Source: Listeria_A hofi (lineage in GTDB: Bacteria; Bacillota; Bacilli; Lactobacillales; Listeriaceae). Taken from it: a stretch of DNA of 64,000 nt. The notes under the pieces are model-generated. The model searched no databases, was not told the DNA's origin, and saw only the letters and a list, made by a program, of their open reading frames with translations. Shown here one piece after another: positions 53,861 through 62,142 of this stretch. The DNA lies in contig NZ_CAUYTL010000002.1 in NCBI RefSeq assembly GCF_963575615.1, forward strand, positions 62,001-126,000, given 5' to 3'. The translations under genes were made by a program, and so were the position numbers. Each line of letters starts with the position of its first letter. Position 1 is the first letter of the stretch.

Positions 53861-55150
53861 ATGCAAATGAAATTGCCAAGAGGAACACGCGATATTTTAC
53901 CAGGAGAAGTAGAAAAGTGGCATTATGTAGAACGCGTTTTCCAATCGATATGTGAGAAATTTCAATATGAAGAAATTCGGACACCAATTTTTGAGCATAC
54001 AGAATTATTCCAACGTGGCGTGGGAGACACAACGGATATCGTTTCGAAAGAGATGTACACGTTTCAAGATAAGAAAAACAGAAGTTTGACATTGCGTCCA
54101 GAAGGTACAGCATCCGTAGTTCGCGCCTTTGTCGAGCATAAGCTATTTGGCCAAGTGAACCAACCCGTGAAACTCTATTATTCAGGTCCGATGTTTCGAT
54201 ATGAACGTCCACAAGGTGCGAGGCAGCGACAGTTTACACAAATGGGACTCGAGGCGCTTGGAAGTAATGACCCAGCAATCGATGCAGAAATTATTTCTTT
54301 GGCGATGTCGTTCTATAAAGAGCTAGGATTGCGAAATATTGAACTGGTTATCAACAGTTTAGGTGATAAAGAAAGTCGCTTAAAACATAAAGATGCTCTC
54401 GTGGCGCATTTTGAGCCACAAATCGATGAATTTTGCGCAGATTGTCAAGTACGTTTGCATAAAAATCCATTACGTATTTTAGATTGTAAAGTGGATCATG
54501 CACATCCGCTCATCGCGAAAGCACCGTCGATTTTGGAATTTTTAAACGAAGAATCGACTGCATATTTTGCGAAGGTGAAAACGTATTTGGGTGCGTTAGG
54601 TATAGTTTATACGGTTGATCCAACGCTCGTTCGTGGTTTGGATTACTACAATCATACTACGTTTGAAATTATGAGTACGGCAGAAGGCTTTGGTGCGAAA
54701 TCCACACTTTGTGGTGGTGGTCGTTATCATGGTTTAGTGCAAGAATTTGATGGGCCAGAAACGCCGGGTGTTGGCTTTGGATTAGGTGTGGAGCGCTTAT
54801 TTGCGGCACTTGATGTTGAAGGGATTGAGCTTCCTGTTACGCGCGATCTGGATTGTTATGTGATTACAGCGACGGAAAGTGCTGAAATCAAAGCTGTAAC
54901 AATGGTCAATGAGTTGCGATTAAGTGGTTTTAGTGCAGAAAAAGATTATATGGGTCGCAAAATGAAAGGTCAGTTAAAAGATGCTGATCGTAAAAAAGCG
55001 CGATTCACGATAGTTTTAGGAGGCACAGAGCTTGAGAACGGTAAAGGCAAGCTAAAAAATATGCAAACAGGCGAGCAAACAGAAATTGAATTAGTTGCTG
55101 TTGTGGCTGGTTTACGGGCAGTGCGTGAATTAGAGGGGGAAAACAAATGA
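53861..55150 (+). CDS. hisS: Histidyl-tRNA synthetase
   Basis: A 429-aa class II synthetase. N-terminal LPRGTRDILPGE, motif 1 around IRTPIFEHTELFQRGVG, motif 2 FRYERPQGARQRQFTQMGLE near 110-128, the HisA box LVRGLDYYNHTTFEI near 254-268, motif 3 GFGLGVERL near 303, and an anticodon domain. AGGGGGG at 53847 serves ATG 53861; ATG 53867 is an alternative. aspS overlaps by 4 bp, so both depend on the T-box leader. Confidence 0.98.
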   Translation: MQMKLPRGTRDILPGEVEKWHYVERVFQSICEKFQYEEIRTPIFEHTELFQRGVGDTTDIVSKEMYTFQDKKNRSLTLRPEGTASVVRAFVEHKLFGQVNQPVKLYYSGPMFRYERPQGARQRQFTQMGLEALGSNDPAIDAEIISLAMSFYKELGLRNIELVINSLGDKESRLKHKDALVAHFEPQIDEFCADCQVRLHKNPLRILDCKVDHAHPLIAKAPSILEFLNEESTAYFAKVKTYLGALGIVYTVDPTLVRGLDYYNHTTFEIMSTAEGFGAKSTLCGGGRYHGLVQEFDGPETPGVGFGLGVERLFAALDVEGIELPVTRDLDCYVITATESAEIKAVTMVNELRLSGFSAEKDYMGRKMKGQLKDADRKKARFTIVLGGTELENGKGKLKNMQTGEQTEIELVAVVAGLRAVRELEGENK

Positions 55151-56916
55151 AGAAAAGAACATTATATTGTGGCGACGTAACGGAAAAACATATCGGAGAA
55201 AAAGTAACATTACATGGTTGGGTACAAAAACGTCGTGACTTAGGCGGACTTATTTTTATCGATTTGCGTGATCGTGAAGGAATAGTCCAAGTGGTTTTCA
55301 ATCCAGATTTTTCAGCGGATGCTTTAGCAATTGCAGAAACGGTTCGTAATGAGTTTGTAGTGACAGTTGTTGGAACGGTTGCGGCGAGAAGTGAGGGTGC
55401 AATAAATGAAAAATTGGTGACGGGCCGGATTGAGGTTTTAGCGGAGGAATTGGAAGTGTTGAATGCTTCGAAAACACCGCCGTTTTACATTGAAGACGGT
55501 GTGAATGTGTCGGATGAATTGCGTTTGAAGTATCGCTATTTAGACTTGCGTCGCCCAGAAATGAACCAGATTTTTCAGATGCGTCATACAGCAACGAAAA
55601 CATTCCGGCAAAAATTAGATCAAATGGGCTTTTTTGATATCGAAACACCGTATTTGACGAAGAGTACGCCAGAAGGTGCCCGTGATTATTTGGTGCCAAG
55701 TCGTGTATATCCGGGCAATTTTTATGCATTGCCGCAATCACCACAAATTTTGAAGCAGTTATTGATGTCTTCTGGTTTTGATAAATATTACCAAATTGTA
55801 CGTTGTTTCCGCGATGAAGATTTGCGTGGGGATCGCCAACCAGAATTTACACAAATCGATTTAGAGACGAGTTTCTTGACTAAAGAGGAGATTCAAGAGA
55901 TTACCGAAGAAATGTTAGTAGCAGTAGTGGAGGCGACAAAAGGCATTAAAATCGATAAACCGTTTCCGCACATGACGTATGCAGAGGCGATGGATCGTTT
56001 CGGTAGTGATAAGCCCGATGTACGTTTCGGCCTAGAGCTGAAAAACGTGGCAGAAGCAGTAGCGGATGTTGAATTCAAAGTCTTTACGAATGCGATTGAA
56101 AGCGGCGGTGAAGTAAAGGCTATCAATGCAAAAGCTGCGGCAGCAAACTATTCGCGTAAAGATATTGATGCGCTTGGAGAGTTTGTTGGGAGATATGGCG
56201 CGAAAGGTCTTGCGTGGATGAAAGTAGAAGAGGATGGTTTCAAAGGGCCTATTGCTAAATTCTTCACATCTGAAAATCAGGCGGCGGTTGCTAATGTTTT
56301 AGATGCAGAAGTCGGTGATTTGTTACTATTTGTTGCTGATAAAGCAGAAGTAGTTGCGGCATCTCTGGGTGCATTGCGTTCGAAACTAGGCCAAGACCTC
56401 GATTTAATCGACCAGAGCGAACTGGCATTTTTATGGGTGACAGATTGGCCGTTGTTTGAATATGACGAAGAAGCAGGACGTTTTGTTTCTGCCCATCATC
56501 CATTCACGATGCCGCAAGACGCGTCATTGCTTGAGACAGCGCCAGAAAAAGCGATGGCAGAAGCATATGATATCGTTCTGAATGGCTATGAAATTGGTGG
56601 AGGTTCTCTACGTATTTATAAAAAAGAAATGCAACAACAAATGTTCCGTGCGCTCGGATTCACAGATGAAGAAGCGGCAGAACAATTCGGTTTCTTACTA
56701 GAAGCATTGGAATTTGGAACGCCACCACATGGTGGAATTGCACTTGGTTTGGATCGGATTATCATGATTCTTGCGGGCAGGAACAACTTGCGCGATACGA
56801 TTGCCTTCCCTAAAACAGGAAGCGCGGCAGATCCGTTGACTAATGCTCCGAGTGAGGTAAGCGAGGCGCAGTTGGCTGAGTTGGCACTTGCAGTTGAGGC
56901 AAAGAAAGCAGAATAA
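55147..56916 (+). CDS. aspS: Aspartyl-tRNA synthetase
   Basis: A 589-aa class IIb synthetase. The OB anticodon domain (about 1-110) has LHGWVQKRRDLGGLIFIDLRD; motif 2 is FRDEDLRGDRQPEFTQIDLE near 219-238; the bacterial GAD insertion spans about 295-415; motif 3 GIALGLDRI is near 530. The start ATG overlaps the hisS stop (ATGA). Its end is marked by a strong terminator. Confidence 0.98.
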   Translation: MKKRTLYCGDVTEKHIGEKVTLHGWVQKRRDLGGLIFIDLRDREGIVQVVFNPDFSADALAIAETVRNEFVVTVVGTVAARSEGAINEKLVTGRIEVLAEELEVLNASKTPPFYIEDGVNVSDELRLKYRYLDLRRPEMNQIFQMRHTATKTFRQKLDQMGFFDIETPYLTKSTPEGARDYLVPSRVYPGNFYALPQSPQILKQLLMSSGFDKYYQIVRCFRDEDLRGDRQPEFTQIDLETSFLTKEEIQEITEEMLVAVVEATKGIKIDKPFPHMTYAEAMDRFGSDKPDVRFGLELKNVAEAVADVEFKVFTNAIESGGEVKAINAKAAAANYSRKDIDALGEFVGRYGAKGLAWMKVEEDGFKGPIAKFFTSENQAAVANVLDAEVGDLLLFVADKAEVVAASLGALRSKLGQDLDLIDQSELAFLWVTDWPLFEYDEEAGRFVSAHHPFTMPQDASLLETAPEKAMAEAYDIVLNGYEIGGGSLRIYKKEMQQQMFRALGFTDEEAAEQFGFLLEALEFGTPPHGGIALGLDRIIMILAGRNNLRDTIAFPKTGSAADPLTNAPSEVSEAQLAELALAVEAKKAE

Positions 56917-56918
56917 GA

Positions 56919-56966
56919 AAATAGGATTTCTCACTTGGATTTTGTGTGGGAAATCCTATTTTTTCA
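56919..56966 (+). terminator. Terminator of hisS-aspS
   Basis: A perfect 11-bp stem, AATAGGATTTC (56920-56930) with GAAATCCTATT (56950-56960), then T. Confidence 0.92.
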
Positions 56967-56977
56967 TACAAAAAAAC

Positions 56978-57066
56978 CGTAGGCATCACTATTTTAGCGT
57001 GTTGCCTACAGTGCTGAGGTTTTGCGGAAAATCATGTGGGGTAGTTTTTCTGCAGTCTGAGATGTC
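56978..57066. repeat. Intergenic element F, partly matching the flank of element D
   Basis: GTAGGCA..TGCCTAC is a 7-bp hairpin; then AATCATGTGGGGTAGTTTTTCT and TCTGAGA match 45842-45876 next to element D with few changes. No coding capacity. It lies between convergent aspS and the small anchored-protein gene. Confidence 0.5.
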
Positions 57067-57079
57067 ATCTAGCATCTTT

Positions 57080-57454
57080 TTAATTTGAGGATGTGTCGAT
57101 CATCGTGACTTCAACATCGTTTGCTAAGATTCCGGTATTGGCTTCATTCGACCAAAATGGACCTTCTAATGTTTTCTTTTCCTTGTTGCTCACTTCATGC
57201 TTGTCGTAAAATCTAGCTTCTACAGCATAGCGACTGCCGACTTTCACCGAATCCCATTGTGATTCATCAAGGTCTAGCGTTATTTGTTTGCTACCGGCTC
57301 CTTCAATATTTCCTGAAACAGAATTGTCCTTGTTCTTCTGCGTAACTAGAAAATTAAAAGAAACATCTATCGGGGAAGCGGTGTTTTGCAGAAAATAGTA
57401 ACCTCCTGCTAAAAAAACAATCGCGATAATTGTGAAAAAGGGGATCTTTCGCAT
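57080..57454 (-). CDS. Small membrane-anchored extracellular protein, unknown
   Basis: A 124-aa protein: MRKIPFFTIIAIVFLAGGYYF is an N-terminal anchor or signal segment without a lipobox cysteine, followed by a soluble beta-rich domain (NFLVTQKNKDNSVSGNIEGA, SQWDSVKVGSRYAVEARFYD). No family recognised. AAGGAGAG lies about 10 bp upstream of its ATG. It is downstream of and co-oriented with amtB-glnK but separated by 154 bp. Confidence 0.75.
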   Translation of the reverse strand: MRKIPFFTIIAIVFLAGGYYFLQNTASPIDVSFNFLVTQKNKDNSVSGNIEGAGSKQITLDLDESQWDSVKVGSRYAVEARFYDKHEVSNKEKKTLEGPFWSNEANTGILANDVEVTMIDTSSN

Positions 57455-57608
57455 CTTTGTCTATCTCTCCTTCATATATAAAAAACATCCAATTTAGCTA
57501 CTTCTTCATTATAAGCTCTGTTTTTCATTTCGGGAAGGGGAAAATGCGATTTCTCATTGTATTTTTAGAATTAGTTCCTATTTCTTTATTCTTGTCTCAT
57601 CTGACTAA

Positions 57609-57977
57609 CTAGTTTTCTTTCGGATGATCTTGTAAAGCATCAACGCCGCGTTCACCAGTGCTTATTTTGATGACCTCCGCAACGGGATAAATAAAAACTT
57701 TGCCATCGCCTGGTTCGCCGGTTCGCAAAGTGTTTTTCACGACTTCTAGCACAGCTTCTACGGGCACGGTACTAACGACAATCTCGATTTTCATGCGTTC
57801 GTGGACGTTATTTTCCTTCTTTTTCCCGCGGTACAGCTCGATTAAGCCTTTTTCAAGACCGGTTCCTAGTGCCTTTGTGACAGTTAAGCCACTAACACCG
57901 ATTTCTGCGAGCGCTTTTTGGAATTCGTAAAAACGATTTGGACGTGTAATAATTTCGATTTTTGTTAAGTTTGACAA
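57609..57977 (-). CDS. glnK: Nitrogen regulatory protein PII (GlnK)
   Basis: A 122-aa PII protein that plugs AmtB when nitrogen is sufficient. KIEIITRPNRFYEFQKAL at the start, LYRGKKKENNVHER as T-loop, and RTGEPGDGKVFIYPV (B-loop, ATP site) near 82-96. The T-loop has no tyrosine where uridylylation occurs in Proteobacteria, as in Bacillus GlnK. GTG 57986 is inside the AGGGGTGG ribosome site, so TTG 57977 is the likely start. It is second in amtB-glnK, 12 bp after amtB. Confidence 0.95.
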   Translation of the reverse strand: MSNLTKIEIITRPNRFYEFQKALAEIGVSGLTVTKALGTGLEKGLIELYRGKKKENNVHERMKIEIVVSTVPVEAVLEVVKNTLRTGEPGDGKVFIYPVAEVIKISTGERGVDALQDHPKEN

Positions 57978-57989
57978 TAGAACCACCCC

Positions 57990-59195
57990 TTAATCATGAT
58001 AGGCTTTTTCGCCGTGAAGCGTTAAATCCAGCCCTTTGTATTCTTGATCTTCATCCACTCTGATAGGTAAGAATATTTTGATAACATAGATAATAATGAT
58101 GGTGGCAACTGCAACGAAAACGACCGTGGAACCGATTGCGATGAGTTGTTTTCCAAGTAAGCTGGCATTTCCATAAAAAAGACCATCTGCGCCGAGTTCG
58201 TTAATTTTAGTAGTGGCGAAAAGCCCTGTAGCAATACCGCCCCAAATACCGCCAATGCCATGTAAACCGAAAGCATCAAGTGCATCATCGTATTTCAATT
58301 TGCCCTTCAACCAAAAGACTGCCCAGAAGCAAATTGCACCGCCAAGGAAACCAATCAATAAGGCGCTACCGACTGTAACAAAACCAGCAGCGGGCGTAAT
58401 GGAGACGAGACCAGCAATCGCGCCGGAAATTGTGCCAAGCATCGTCGGTTTTTTGTTAATCATCCATTCGACAGCGACCCATCCGATAATCCCGGCAGCA
58501 GCTGCTGAATTGGTGTTAACGAATGCAGCCATCGCAACATTATCAATCGTTAGTGCGCTACCAACATTAAATCCATACCAACCGAACCAAACTAATATAC
58601 CACCAATTAACGCGAGTGGCAAATTATGTGGGGAGGAGTTCTCGGCTTCTTTGCGACGTCCAAGTATGATTGCGAGTACGAGTCCAGTAATACCAGAACT
58701 AATATGAACGACATTTCCGCCAGCAAAATCAAGCGCACCAAGTTCACGCAACCAGCCTCCATCACCCCAAACCCAATGGGCAACAGGGGAATAAACAAGT
58801 AATGACCATAATATAATGAAGATTAAGTATGCCGCAAAATTCATTCGTTCTGCAAAAGCGCCAGAAATAATAGCAACAGTCAAAATCGCGAATGTCATTT
58901 GGAACATCATGAATAAAGTATGTGGAATCGTTTCAGAATACGTCGCATTAGCATCAAAACCAACGCTGTGCAGGAAAGTCCAATCAAAACTTCCTATAAA
59001 AGCGTTTCCTGGTGCGAACGCAAGAGAATAACCAACGAAAACCCATAAGATAGAGATAATAGCCATCGAGCTAAAACTATACATTGCTGTGCTAAGTACG
59101 TTTTTACGACGAACCATCCCTCCATAGAATAAAGCGATTCCTGGTGTCATCAGCCAAACTAACAAGGTACAAAAAAACATAAATACTGCTTCCAT
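57990..59195 (-). CDS. amtB: Ammonium transporter
   Basis: A 401-aa Amt channel with 11 predicted helices. The N-terminal TPGIALFYGGMVRRKN, HWVWGDGGWLRELGALDFAGG near 140-160 (family signature) and DALDAFGLHGIGGIWGG near 305-321, with the second pore His, are present. AAAGGAGAG precedes the ATG. GlnR/TnrA-type boxes flank the promoter, so expression should rise under nitrogen limitation. Confidence 0.97.
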   Translation of the reverse strand: MEAVFMFFCTLLVWLMTPGIALFYGGMVRRKNVLSTAMYSFSSMAIISILWVFVGYSLAFAPGNAFIGSFDWTFLHSVGFDANATYSETIPHTLFMMFQMTFAILTVAIISGAFAERMNFAAYLIFIILWSLLVYSPVAHWVWGDGGWLRELGALDFAGGNVVHISSGITGLVLAIILGRRKEAENSSPHNLPLALIGGILVWFGWYGFNVGSALTIDNVAMAAFVNTNSAAAAGIIGWVAVEWMINKKPTMLGTISGAIAGLVSITPAAGFVTVGSALLIGFLGGAICFWAVFWLKGKLKYDDALDAFGLHGIGGIWGGIATGLFATTKINELGADGLFYGNASLLGKQLIAIGSTVVFVAVATIIIIYVIKIFLPIRVDEDQEYKGLDLTLHGEKAYHD

Positions 59196-59211
59196 GTGGC
59201 ACTCTCCTTTT

Positions 59212-59228
59212 TGTTAGGTAATCTAACA
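59212..59228. promoter_or_regulatory. GlnR/TnrA-type operator 1 at amtB
   Basis: TGTTAGGTAATCTAACA is a perfect match to TGTNA-N7-TNACA. It lies 17 bp upstream of the amtB ATG, downstream of the -10, where binding would block transcription. Confidence 0.85.
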
Positions 59229-59250
59229 TTTTAATTTTTCTTATGTGATA

Positions 59251-59278
59251 ATAATACTTCAAACTGAAAATAATGCAA
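59251..59278 (-). promoter_or_regulatory. Sigma-A promoter of amtB-glnK
   Basis: On the minus strand: TTGCAT (59278-59273), a 16-bp spacer and TATTAT (59256-59251), between the two operators. Confidence 0.65.
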
Positions 59279-59304
59279 GAGATTTTATCTGAAAACTTAA
59301 ATTT

Positions 59305-59321
59305 TGTTAGATAATATAACA
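59305..59321. promoter_or_regulatory. GlnR/TnrA-type operator 2 at amtB
   Basis: TGTTAGATAATATAACA again matches TGTNA-N7-TNACA perfectly, 93 bp from operator 1 and upstream of the -35. The rest of 59322-59460 shows no feature I can name. Confidence 0.85.
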
Positions 59322-59464
59322 TCAATCGTTTTTTTTATATTTTTTGATTCTCATTTAGAGTTTTAATTGCAATTTTCTTTTTATTCGAGGTTAATTTTTG
59401 GTGGGAAAATAGGTGACATAAAGATGTAAAAATAGTTTCGCACAGTAAAGAGGTAGATAAACAA

Positions 59465-59502
59465 AAAAAGCCGCTCACATTTTGATGTGAACCGCTTTAT
59501 TT
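59465..59502 (-). terminator. Terminator of the cymR-like gene
   Basis: Read on the minus strand, AAAGCGGTTCACAT pairs with ATGTGAGCGGCTTT, followed by seven T. On + it also has a T-rich exit, so it may work both ways. Confidence 0.85.
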
Positions 59503-59922
59503 TTAGATATAAAACATGTAGCCATCTAATAGAGGATCATCTCCATGGCTGGCTAAGTCTTCTAATGTCGTGCTGTCTAGAACTTCTTTGACGGCATTAC
59601 GAATGCGTAACCAGAGTTCGCGCTGTGCTGCCTCTTCGTCTTCGATACTTTCTACGAGCACGATGGGACCTTCTAACGTACGGATAATGTCTCCGGCTGT
59701 AATTTTTGCGGGCTCATCGCCTAGGATATAGCCCCCATGTGCGCCACGGATACTTTTTACAATACCTGCGTTGCGCAATGGACCGATGAGTTGTTCTAAG
59801 TAATGTTCTGATAAGCCTTTTTTTTCGGCGATGGAACGTAATGAAATGGGGCCTTGTCCAAAACATCGCGTTAATTCTAGTACAATAGTTAAGCCATAGC
59901 GGCCTTTTGTTGTGATTTTCAT
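59503..59922 (-). CDS. cymR: Rrf2-family regulator, CymR-like
   Basis: A 139-aa winged-helix protein: MKITTKGRYGLTIVLELTR, ISLRSIAEKKGLSEHYLEQLI (recognition helix) and GAHGGYILGDEPAKITAGDIIRTLEGP. It has only one cysteine (C20), so it cannot hold the three-Cys Fe-S cluster of IscR; this is the CymR type, which in Bacillus represses cysteine metabolism with CysK. The open frame extends 21 codons upstream, but GGAGG supports ATG 59922. iscS and mnmA lie close by, as around B. subtilis cymR. Confidence 0.9.
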   Translation of the reverse strand: MKITTKGRYGLTIVLELTRCFGQGPISLRSIAEKKGLSEHYLEQLIGPLRNAGIVKSIRGAHGGYILGDEPAKITAGDIIRTLEGPIVLVESIEDEEAAQRELWLRIRNAVKEVLDSTTLEDLASHGDDPLLDGYMFYI

Positions 59923-60086
59923 AATAACCTCCAAATGAATGTTGCGATTTTCTGTTATAATTGAGAAGAATCGCCTATGTATCATCAGCTAATTTCGATA
60001 TCAGGATAATTATATAGTAAAAAGCGCCAAGAAGCTAATGAAATAGATGAAAATCGGTAACGGAACATATGCTCTTATGTTATAAT

Positions 60087-60095
60087 TGGGATAAA
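60087..60095 (+). promoter_or_regulatory. Extended -10 promoter of rarA
   Basis: TGTTATAAT: TG plus a perfect TATAAT, 20 bp before rarA. The -35 is weak. Confidence 0.6.
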
Positions 60096-60114
60096 TGATT
60101 GGAGGGGGAAAGGT

Positions 60115-61389
60115 ATGGCTATTCAACCGCTTGCTTACCGAATGAGGCCGAAGTCACTGGACGATATTGTTGGACAGAAGCATCTTGTCGGTAAGGATAA
60201 AGTGATTTATCGGATGGTAAAGGCAAAACAGCTATCTTCCATGATTTTGTATGGGCCGCCTGGAATTGGTAAAACGTCGATTGCAAGTGCGATTGCTGGT
60301 AGTACAAAATACGCATTTCGGATGTTAAATGCCGTGACGAATAATAAGAAGGATTTAGAAATTGTTGCTGCAGAAGCGAAGATGAGTGGTACGGTTATTT
60401 TACTTTTGGATGAGGTACACCGTTTGGACAAGCCGAAACAAGATTTTCTGTTACCCCATTTAGAGAGTGGTCAGATTATTTTGATTGGGGCAACGACTAG
60501 CAATCCGTACATTGCGATTAATCCAGCGATTCGGAGTCGGACGCAAATTTTTGAATTGAAGCCTTTGTCAGTAGCGGATATCGAGGTGACGATGGACCGA
60601 GCGCTTGTGGATTTGGAGCGCGGTTTAGGGGCATATGAGGTGGTTTTAGATGGGAATGCTAAGACACACTTGGCGACGGCGAGTAATGGTGATGTTCGGA
60701 GTGCGCTTAATGCATTGGAGTTGGCGGTTATTTCTTCAGAACCCGATGATACAGGACGAGTACATGTGACGCTAGAAGTAGCCGAGGAGTGTTTGCAACG
60801 TAAGAGCTTGGCACATGATAAAGATGGCGATGCACACTATGATGTTTTGAGCGCATTTCAGAAATCGGTACGAGGCAGTGATGTGAATGCCGCGCTTCAT
60901 TATATGGGAAGATTGATTGAGGCGGGGGATTTGGTAAGTATTAGTCGGCGCTTACTCGTAATGGCATATGAGGATGTTGGACTTGCGAACCCGCAGGCTG
61001 CGACACATACTTTATCCGCGATACAGACCGCTGAGAAAATTGGCTTTCCTGAGGCTCGGATTCCGCTTGCAAATGCTGTTATTGAACTTTGCTTATCTCC
61101 AAAATCGAATTCTGCTATTATGGCGATTGATAGTGCACTCGCAGACATTCGTGCTGGGAAAAGCGGAGAGGTGCCAGACCATTTGCGTGATGGACATTAT
61201 TCTGGAGCGAAAGAACTTGGTCGAGCCTTAGATTATAAATATCCGCATAGTTATGAGAATGCTTGGGTAGATCAACAGTATTTACCAGATCGACTTTTGA
61301 AAGCGAAGTACTATGAGCCGAAATTGACCTCAAAGTATGAGCAGACGATTGCTGGGGTTTATGAGAAAATAAATCAAAATAAGAAATAA
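60115..61389 (+). CDS. rarA: Replication-associated recombination protein RarA (MgsA)
   Basis: A 424-aa clamp-loader-like AAA+ ATPase acting at stalled forks. RPKSLDDIVGQKHLVGKDK near 13-31, Walker A GPPGIGKTS near 46, Walker B LLLDEVHRL near 97, sensor 1 IGATTSNPY, and the C-terminal tetramerisation domain with AYEDVGLANPQA near 284. GGAGGGGG precedes ATG 60115. It is divergent from cymR, with about 190 bp between. Confidence 0.95.
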   Translation: MAIQPLAYRMRPKSLDDIVGQKHLVGKDKVIYRMVKAKQLSSMILYGPPGIGKTSIASAIAGSTKYAFRMLNAVTNNKKDLEIVAAEAKMSGTVILLLDEVHRLDKPKQDFLLPHLESGQIILIGATTSNPYIAINPAIRSRTQIFELKPLSVADIEVTMDRALVDLERGLGAYEVVLDGNAKTHLATASNGDVRSALNALELAVISSEPDDTGRVHVTLEVAEECLQRKSLAHDKDGDAHYDVLSAFQKSVRGSDVNAALHYMGRLIEAGDLVSISRRLLVMAYEDVGLANPQAATHTLSAIQTAEKIGFPEARIPLANAVIELCLSPKSNSAIMAIDSALADIRAGKSGEVPDHLRDGHYSGAKELGRALDYKYPHSYENAWVDQQYLPDRLLKAKYYEPKLTSKYEQTIAGVYEKINQNKK

Positions 61390-61473
61390 CCGGTGTAACG
61401 ATTAGCGCTTACATTCTAGATGTTAATTTAGTACAAAAAAATACATCTTTTTTGTTGAAATAAGTGTTCCAAA

Positions 61474-61502
61474 TTGAAATATCCATACTTATGTGGTATT
61501 CT
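61474..61502 (+). promoter_or_regulatory. Sigma-A promoter of 6S RNA
   Basis: TTGAAA (61474-61479), a 17-bp spacer and TATTCT (61497-61502), predicting a start near 61509. Confidence 0.7.
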
Positions 61503-61508
61503 TAGTTC

Positions 61509-61712
61509 AATAAAGAAAACCCTAATGTATTCGTTATGGTGCCTATATTATTGAACCGAACAATTTGATTTACCTAGGGAGCCCAAGTTCGGGCGCAGCG
61601 CACATGCCTTTTCACGAGGACTTGTAAACCGTCAGACAGAGCACCCACCTGCTGTTAATAGCGGGTTCAAACAATGGTATTAAGACGGTACGATTGGGGT
61701 TTCTTTATTATT
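61509..61712 (+). ncRNA. ssrS: 6S RNA
   Basis: About 200 nt that fold into one long rod. The ends pair (AATAAAGAAAACCC at 61509 with GGGGTTTCTTTATT at 61696-61709), inner TCGT/ACGA continues the stem, and the middle is a poorly paired bubble with a purine/pyrimidine-rich apical arm (GAGCCCAAGTTCGGGC, CACCCACCTGCTGTTAATAGCGGG). 6S RNA mimics an open promoter and sequesters sigma-A RNA polymerase in stationary phase. In Bacillus one 6S gene lies by aspS, near rarA. The 3' stem and T tract also give termination. Assigned by structure and synteny. Confidence 0.82.
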
Positions 61713-61765
61713 AAAATACAATTTGAGCACTCCATTTTTGAAGGGATTCTATCGTTTCATGAGTG

Positions 61766-61865
61766 GGGTGATTTTGTTGTGGCTCTTATGAAGCATCCCT
61801 TGCTGAATTAGAGCCACAATATGCATGCGAACAAAGTGAGCATGTAATCCACCAGCGGCTCTTAG
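61766..61865 (+). repeat. Structured repeat element, copy B
   Basis: TTGTGGCTCTT (61776-61786) folds back on AGAGCCACAA (61810-61819) with inner ATG-AAG-CAT; then ATGCATGCGAACAAAGTGAGCATGTAATCC and a third arm GCGGCTCTTA that could pair with AGAGCC instead. Same family as copies at 53.7 and 32.0 kb. It lies between 6S RNA and iscS. The following 180 bp (61870-62045) are AT-rich with nothing recognised. Confidence 0.8.
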
Positions 61866-62046
61866 AACGCAAAGCTAGGAATAAATTCAAAACAAAGATA
61901 AGCCCTCGCTCCAAAATCGAAAATTAGAATGTAAAGTAATCAACTTTTAAATGCAAATTAAACCACAATATTTTCACCCTTAAATAATCCCAATTTTAAT
62001 TAAACAAAATTCTTATTGTATTTTAGATAGTGGATATCTTGGTTTT

Positions 62047-62075
62047 TTGCTTTTGGTATCGTTTCTTGCTAAAAT
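62047..62075 (+). promoter_or_regulatory. Sigma-A promoter of iscS-mnmA
   Basis: TTGCTT (62047-62052), a 17-bp spacer and TAAAAT (62070-62075) with TG one base upstream. Confidence 0.7.
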
Positions 62076-62142
62076 AGGATAGATTATAAAAACATTTTTT
62101 AAAGGCTAGTTGATAGTTTTTAATATAGAAAGAAGCGATTTT

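Noticed and set aside
58213..58707. 164-codon plus-strand frame inside amtB
   Set aside because: Antisense shadow of amtB; Pro/Ala/Ile-rich without ribosome site.
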